Assembly (NCBI RefSeq): GCF_001262635.1
Contig: NZ_JXYH01000041.1
Coordinates: 1-35,281 of the forward strand
Length of the DNA: 35,281 nucleotides
From: Aestuariivita boseongensis
GTDB lineage: Bacteria > Pseudomonadota > Alphaproteobacteria > Rhodobacterales > Rhodobacteraceae
Direction: 5' to 3'
This document shows, piece by piece, positions 33,414 to 35,281 of the stretch (position 1 is the first letter of the stretch; every line of letters starts with the position of its first letter). The notes beneath the pieces were generated by a model, which was not told the origin of the DNA, searched no databases, and saw only the letters and a program-made list of their open reading frames with translations. The translations under genes were made by a program, and so were the position numbers.

Positions 33414-33433
33414 CAAGCGCGAGGAGGTTGCCC

Positions 33434-33838
33434 ATGTCCGCCCACAGATTTCCCGTCACTGTCTATTACGAAGACACCGATATGGCGGGCATCGTCTATT
33501 ACGCCAATTACCTGCGCTATATCGAACGCGCGCGGTCTGAAATCGTCGAAGAGATGGGCGTCGATCAGAACGCCATGCGCGCCGAGGGGATCGTTTTCGC
33601 CGTCACTCGGGTCGAGGCGGATTACATCGGATCGGCCCGGCTGGGCGACCGGCTGACAATCGTGACCGAGCATTATGCGCAATCGGCGGTGCGCTGGGTC
33701 TTTGAACAGACCGTCATGCGGGGCGATGAGGTGATCTTCAAGGCGCTTGTCACCGCCGTTTGCATGACCACCGAAGGCCGCCCGACCCGCCTTCCGGCAG
33801 AAATACGCGCATTGATGCGACCGAAAGCGGCGGGTTGA
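33434..33838 (+). CDS. ybgC: Tol-Pal-associated acyl-CoA thioesterase YbgC
   Basis: 134-residue hotdog-fold thioesterase. The active-site motif YEDTDMAGIVYYANYL covers residues 12-27, with catalytic Asp16. The family hydrolyses short- or long-chain acyl-CoA and is encoded next to tolQRA in most proteobacteria, as here. GAGGAGG at 33421-33427 is an excellent ribosome site six bases before the ATG at 33434; the longer frame back to 33320 runs through the hairpins and is rejected. tolQ follows after 87 bases, with a weak promoter-like TTGGCT-17-CTAAGC in between. Confidence 0.94.
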   Translation: MSAHRFPVTVYYEDTDMAGIVYYANYLRYIERARSEIVEEMGVDQNAMRAEGIVFAVTRVEADYIGSARLGDRLTIVTEHYAQSAVRWVFEQTVMRGDEVIFKALVTAVCMTTEGRPTRLPAEIRALMRPKAAG

Positions 33839-33925
33839 GGCGGATTTCTTGGCTTTCCCCTTAAAACTAGGCTAAGCTCTGTTCAAATAAGGCCCAACGA
33901 ATGGCCGTTATAAAAGAGCAGGCAG

Positions 33926-34621
33926 ATGGAAGCAGAGATTCTGGGCGCGGCACAGGAGATTGATTTCTCCATGTGGGGCCTTTTCGCACGTGCAACACTT
34001 ACCGTTAAACTGACCATGCTGGTCCTTATCCTGGCGTCCTTCTGGGCCTGGGCGATCATCATTCAGAAATTCATCATCTACCGCGCGGCGCGGGGTGAGG
34101 CGGCGGAGTTTGACCGGCAATTCTGGTCGGGGGAGCCCCTGGATGGCCTCTTTGATCAGATTGGCCCGCAACCTGCCGGCCGGTCTGAGAAGATTTTTGC
34201 TGCCGGCATGACCGAATGGCGCCGCTCGCATCGCGATGATGGCGGGCTGATTGCGGGCGCGCAGTCGCGGATCGACCGGTCGATGGATGTGGCGATTGCC
34301 AAGGAGAGCGAGGATCTGCAGAAAGGTCTGTCCATCCTGGCGACGGTTGGATCCACCGCGCCCTTCATCGGGCTGTTCGGCACGGTCTGGGGCATCATGA
34401 ATGCCTTTATCGAGATTGCCGAACAGCAGAACACCAACCTGGCCGTTGTGGCACCCGGCATTGCCGAGGCGTTGTTGGCCACGGGTCTGGGCCTTCTGGC
34501 GGCGATCCCTGCAGTGATTTTCTACAACAAGTTTTCGGCAGACAGCGACCGCATCGTGGCGGGGTATGAGGCCTTTGCCGATGAGTTTGCGACCATCCTG
34601 TCGCGCCAGTTGGACAGCTGA
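33926..34621 (+). CDS. tolQ: Tol-Pal system proton channel subunit TolQ
   Basis: 231-residue inner-membrane protein of the MotA/TolQ/ExbB family. Helix 1 is near residues 22-48, and helices 2 and 3 lie at about 133-155 and 170-192 (GSTAPFIGLFGTVWGIMNAF; ALLATGLGLLAAIPAVIFYN), with a large cytosolic loop between. It forms the proton-driven motor with TolR that energises TolA and Pal during outer-membrane constriction. The ATG at 33926 has a weak purine-rich site. It ends three bases before tolR. Confidence 0.96.
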   Translation: MEAEILGAAQEIDFSMWGLFARATLTVKLTMLVLILASFWAWAIIIQKFIIYRAARGEAAEFDRQFWSGEPLDGLFDQIGPQPAGRSEKIFAAGMTEWRRSHRDDGGLIAGAQSRIDRSMDVAIAKESEDLQKGLSILATVGSTAPFIGLFGTVWGIMNAFIEIAEQQNTNLAVVAPGIAEALLATGLGLLAAIPAVIFYNKFSADSDRIVAGYEAFADEFATILSRQLDS

Positions 34622-34624
34622 TCC

Positions 34625-35095
34625 ATGGGCGGCGGTGTCATGCAATCCGAAGGAGGCGGCGGGCGGCGGAGGCGCAGGTCGCGTTCACGCCCCATGGCTG
34701 AGATCAACGTCACGCCTTTCGTGGACGTGATGATGGTGCTTCTGATCATCTTCATGGTGGCAGCCCCCCTCTTGACCGTGGGTGTGCCGGTGGAACTGCC
34801 CAAGACGGCGGCCAACGCGCTGCCAGCCGATCAGGAAGAGCCGTTGACGGTGACTATCACCGCCAGCGGGTCGGTGCAGATCCAGACCACGGATGTGGCG
34901 CGCGATCAGCTTGTCACGCGGTTGCGGGGCATTGCGGCGGAACGTGTCTCGGACCGGGTGTTTTTGCGCGCGGACGGGGCCGTTCCTTACGAGACCGTGA
35001 TGCAGGTGATGGGCGCGCTGAATGCGGGCGGGTTTTCCAATATCGGGTTGGTGACGGATGTGGGCGGGCCCACGCTGACCGATCCCGACGGGTGA
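34625..35095 (+). CDS. tolR: Tol-Pal system protein TolR
   Basis: 156-residue ExbD/TolR protein. A short basic cytosolic tail (GGGRRRRRSRSRP) precedes INVTPFVDVMMVLLIIFMV, the single transmembrane helix containing the essential proton-relay Asp34 (the counterpart of Asp23 in E. coli). The periplasmic domain occupies about 55-150. The ATG at 34625 lies three bases after tolQ; an internal ATG at 34640 is an alternative start. The polyglycine/arginine N-terminus is longer than in E. coli. Confidence 0.95.
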   Translation: MGGGVMQSEGGGGRRRRRSRSRPMAEINVTPFVDVMMVLLIIFMVAAPLLTVGVPVELPKTAANALPADQEEPLTVTITASGSVQIQTTDVARDQLVTRLRGIAAERVSDRVFLRADGAVPYETVMQVMGALNAGGFSNIGLVTDVGGPTLTDPDG

Positions 35096-35102
35096 TGAGA
35101 CG

Positions 35103-35281
35103 TTGCAAACCGGCACCTATATCTCGGGCGCGGGCCATCTGGCCCTGATCCTGTGGGCGTTCTTTGGAGGGACGTTCAAGACCGATCCTTTGCCGTTCGA
35201 GGTGCAGGAAGTGGCTGTCATCACGACCGAGGAGTTCGATGCGATTCTGGCCGCGCAACAGCCCCCCGGCGTGTCGGCGGA
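35103..35281 (+). CDS. tolA: TolA, N-terminal fragment (runs off window)
   Basis: From a TTG at 35103 the frame is open for 59 codons to the window end. It encodes MQTGTYISGAGHLALILWA, a single N-terminal membrane helix, followed by PFEVQEVAVITTEEFDAIL, the usual start of Rhodobacterales TolA. The ATG at 35095 overlapping the tolR stop is out of frame, so TTG is the likely initiator. TolA would span the periplasm, linking TolQR to the Tol-Pal outer part. Its gene position after tolQR supports this. Confidence 0.85.
   Translation, partial: MQTGTYISGAGHLALILWAFFGGTFKTDPLPFEVQEVAVITTEEFDAILAAQQPPGVSA

Noticed and set aside
1-35281. CRISPR arrays, insertion sequences, tRNA or rRNA genes
   Set aside because: No regularly spaced repeats, transposase frames or RNA-gene landmarks were seen on either strand.

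Overview
The window is a contiguous stretch of high-GC chromosome from an alphaproteobacterium, most likely Rhodobacterales (Roseobacter/Rhodobacter relatives). The evidence is protein-level resemblance (IleRS, TolA and the YcjX/YcjF pair), a bacterial phosphatidylcholine synthase, a DUF1127 small protein, and the gene order ruvC-ruvA-ruvB ... ybgC-tolQ-tolR-tolA. I do not name a genus. No tRNA, rRNA, CRISPR array, insertion sequence or prophage is visible.

Layout. 1-5012: the 5' part of truA (minus) diverges from a tightly overlapped ycjX - GNAT acetyltransferase - ycjF operon, followed by a SAM methyltransferase and a VIT1/CCC1-type metal transporter. 5118-13108: an accessory catabolic/uptake cluster. 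A Tat-exported solute-binding protein, two DppB/DppC-type permeases, a fused two-domain ATPase and an allophanate-hydrolase-type amidase (AtzF) form one minus-strand operon, read divergently from a LysR regulator. 13292-13903: a secreted glycine-zipper protein of lower GC, then a 530-base gene-free stretch with a good promoter candidate for ileS. 14439-18428: ileS, a strong terminator, an O6-alkylguanine-DNA methyltransferase and a Gre-like RNA-polymerase-binding protein. 18433-21607 (minus): fsa/tal, DUF484, xerC and pcs.

21699-27991 (plus): priA, a REPIN-like inverted pair, an MFS transporter, a MATE efflux protein, prmA and a small membrane protein. 28111-28329: DUF1127 protein on the minus strand. 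28658-31512: ruvC-ruvA-ruvB and an unrecognised conserved-looking protein. 31630-33315: a periplasmic sulfite dehydrogenase pair (molybdenum subunit plus monohaem cytochrome c). 33434 to the end: ybgC, tolQ, tolR and the start of tolA.

How the genes work together. Most of the window is housekeeping: DNA repair and recombination (ruvCAB, ogt, xerC, priA), translation (truA, ileS, prmA), envelope integrity (tol, ybgC, pcs) and metal or drug export. The least ordinary part is the AtzF/ABC/LysR cluster. It has an allophanate hydrolase but no urea carboxylase, biuret hydrolase or cyanuric-acid hydrolase nearby, and instead has an oligopeptide-type importer. This suggests uptake and nitrogen salvage from an unidentified amide- or ureido-type compound. 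Several non-coding structures are also notable: two overlapping hairpins after ileS, the REPIN after priA, a 12-mer repeated exactly 120 bases apart upstream of ruvC, and a GTATTT...GAAG motif found near two unrelated genes.
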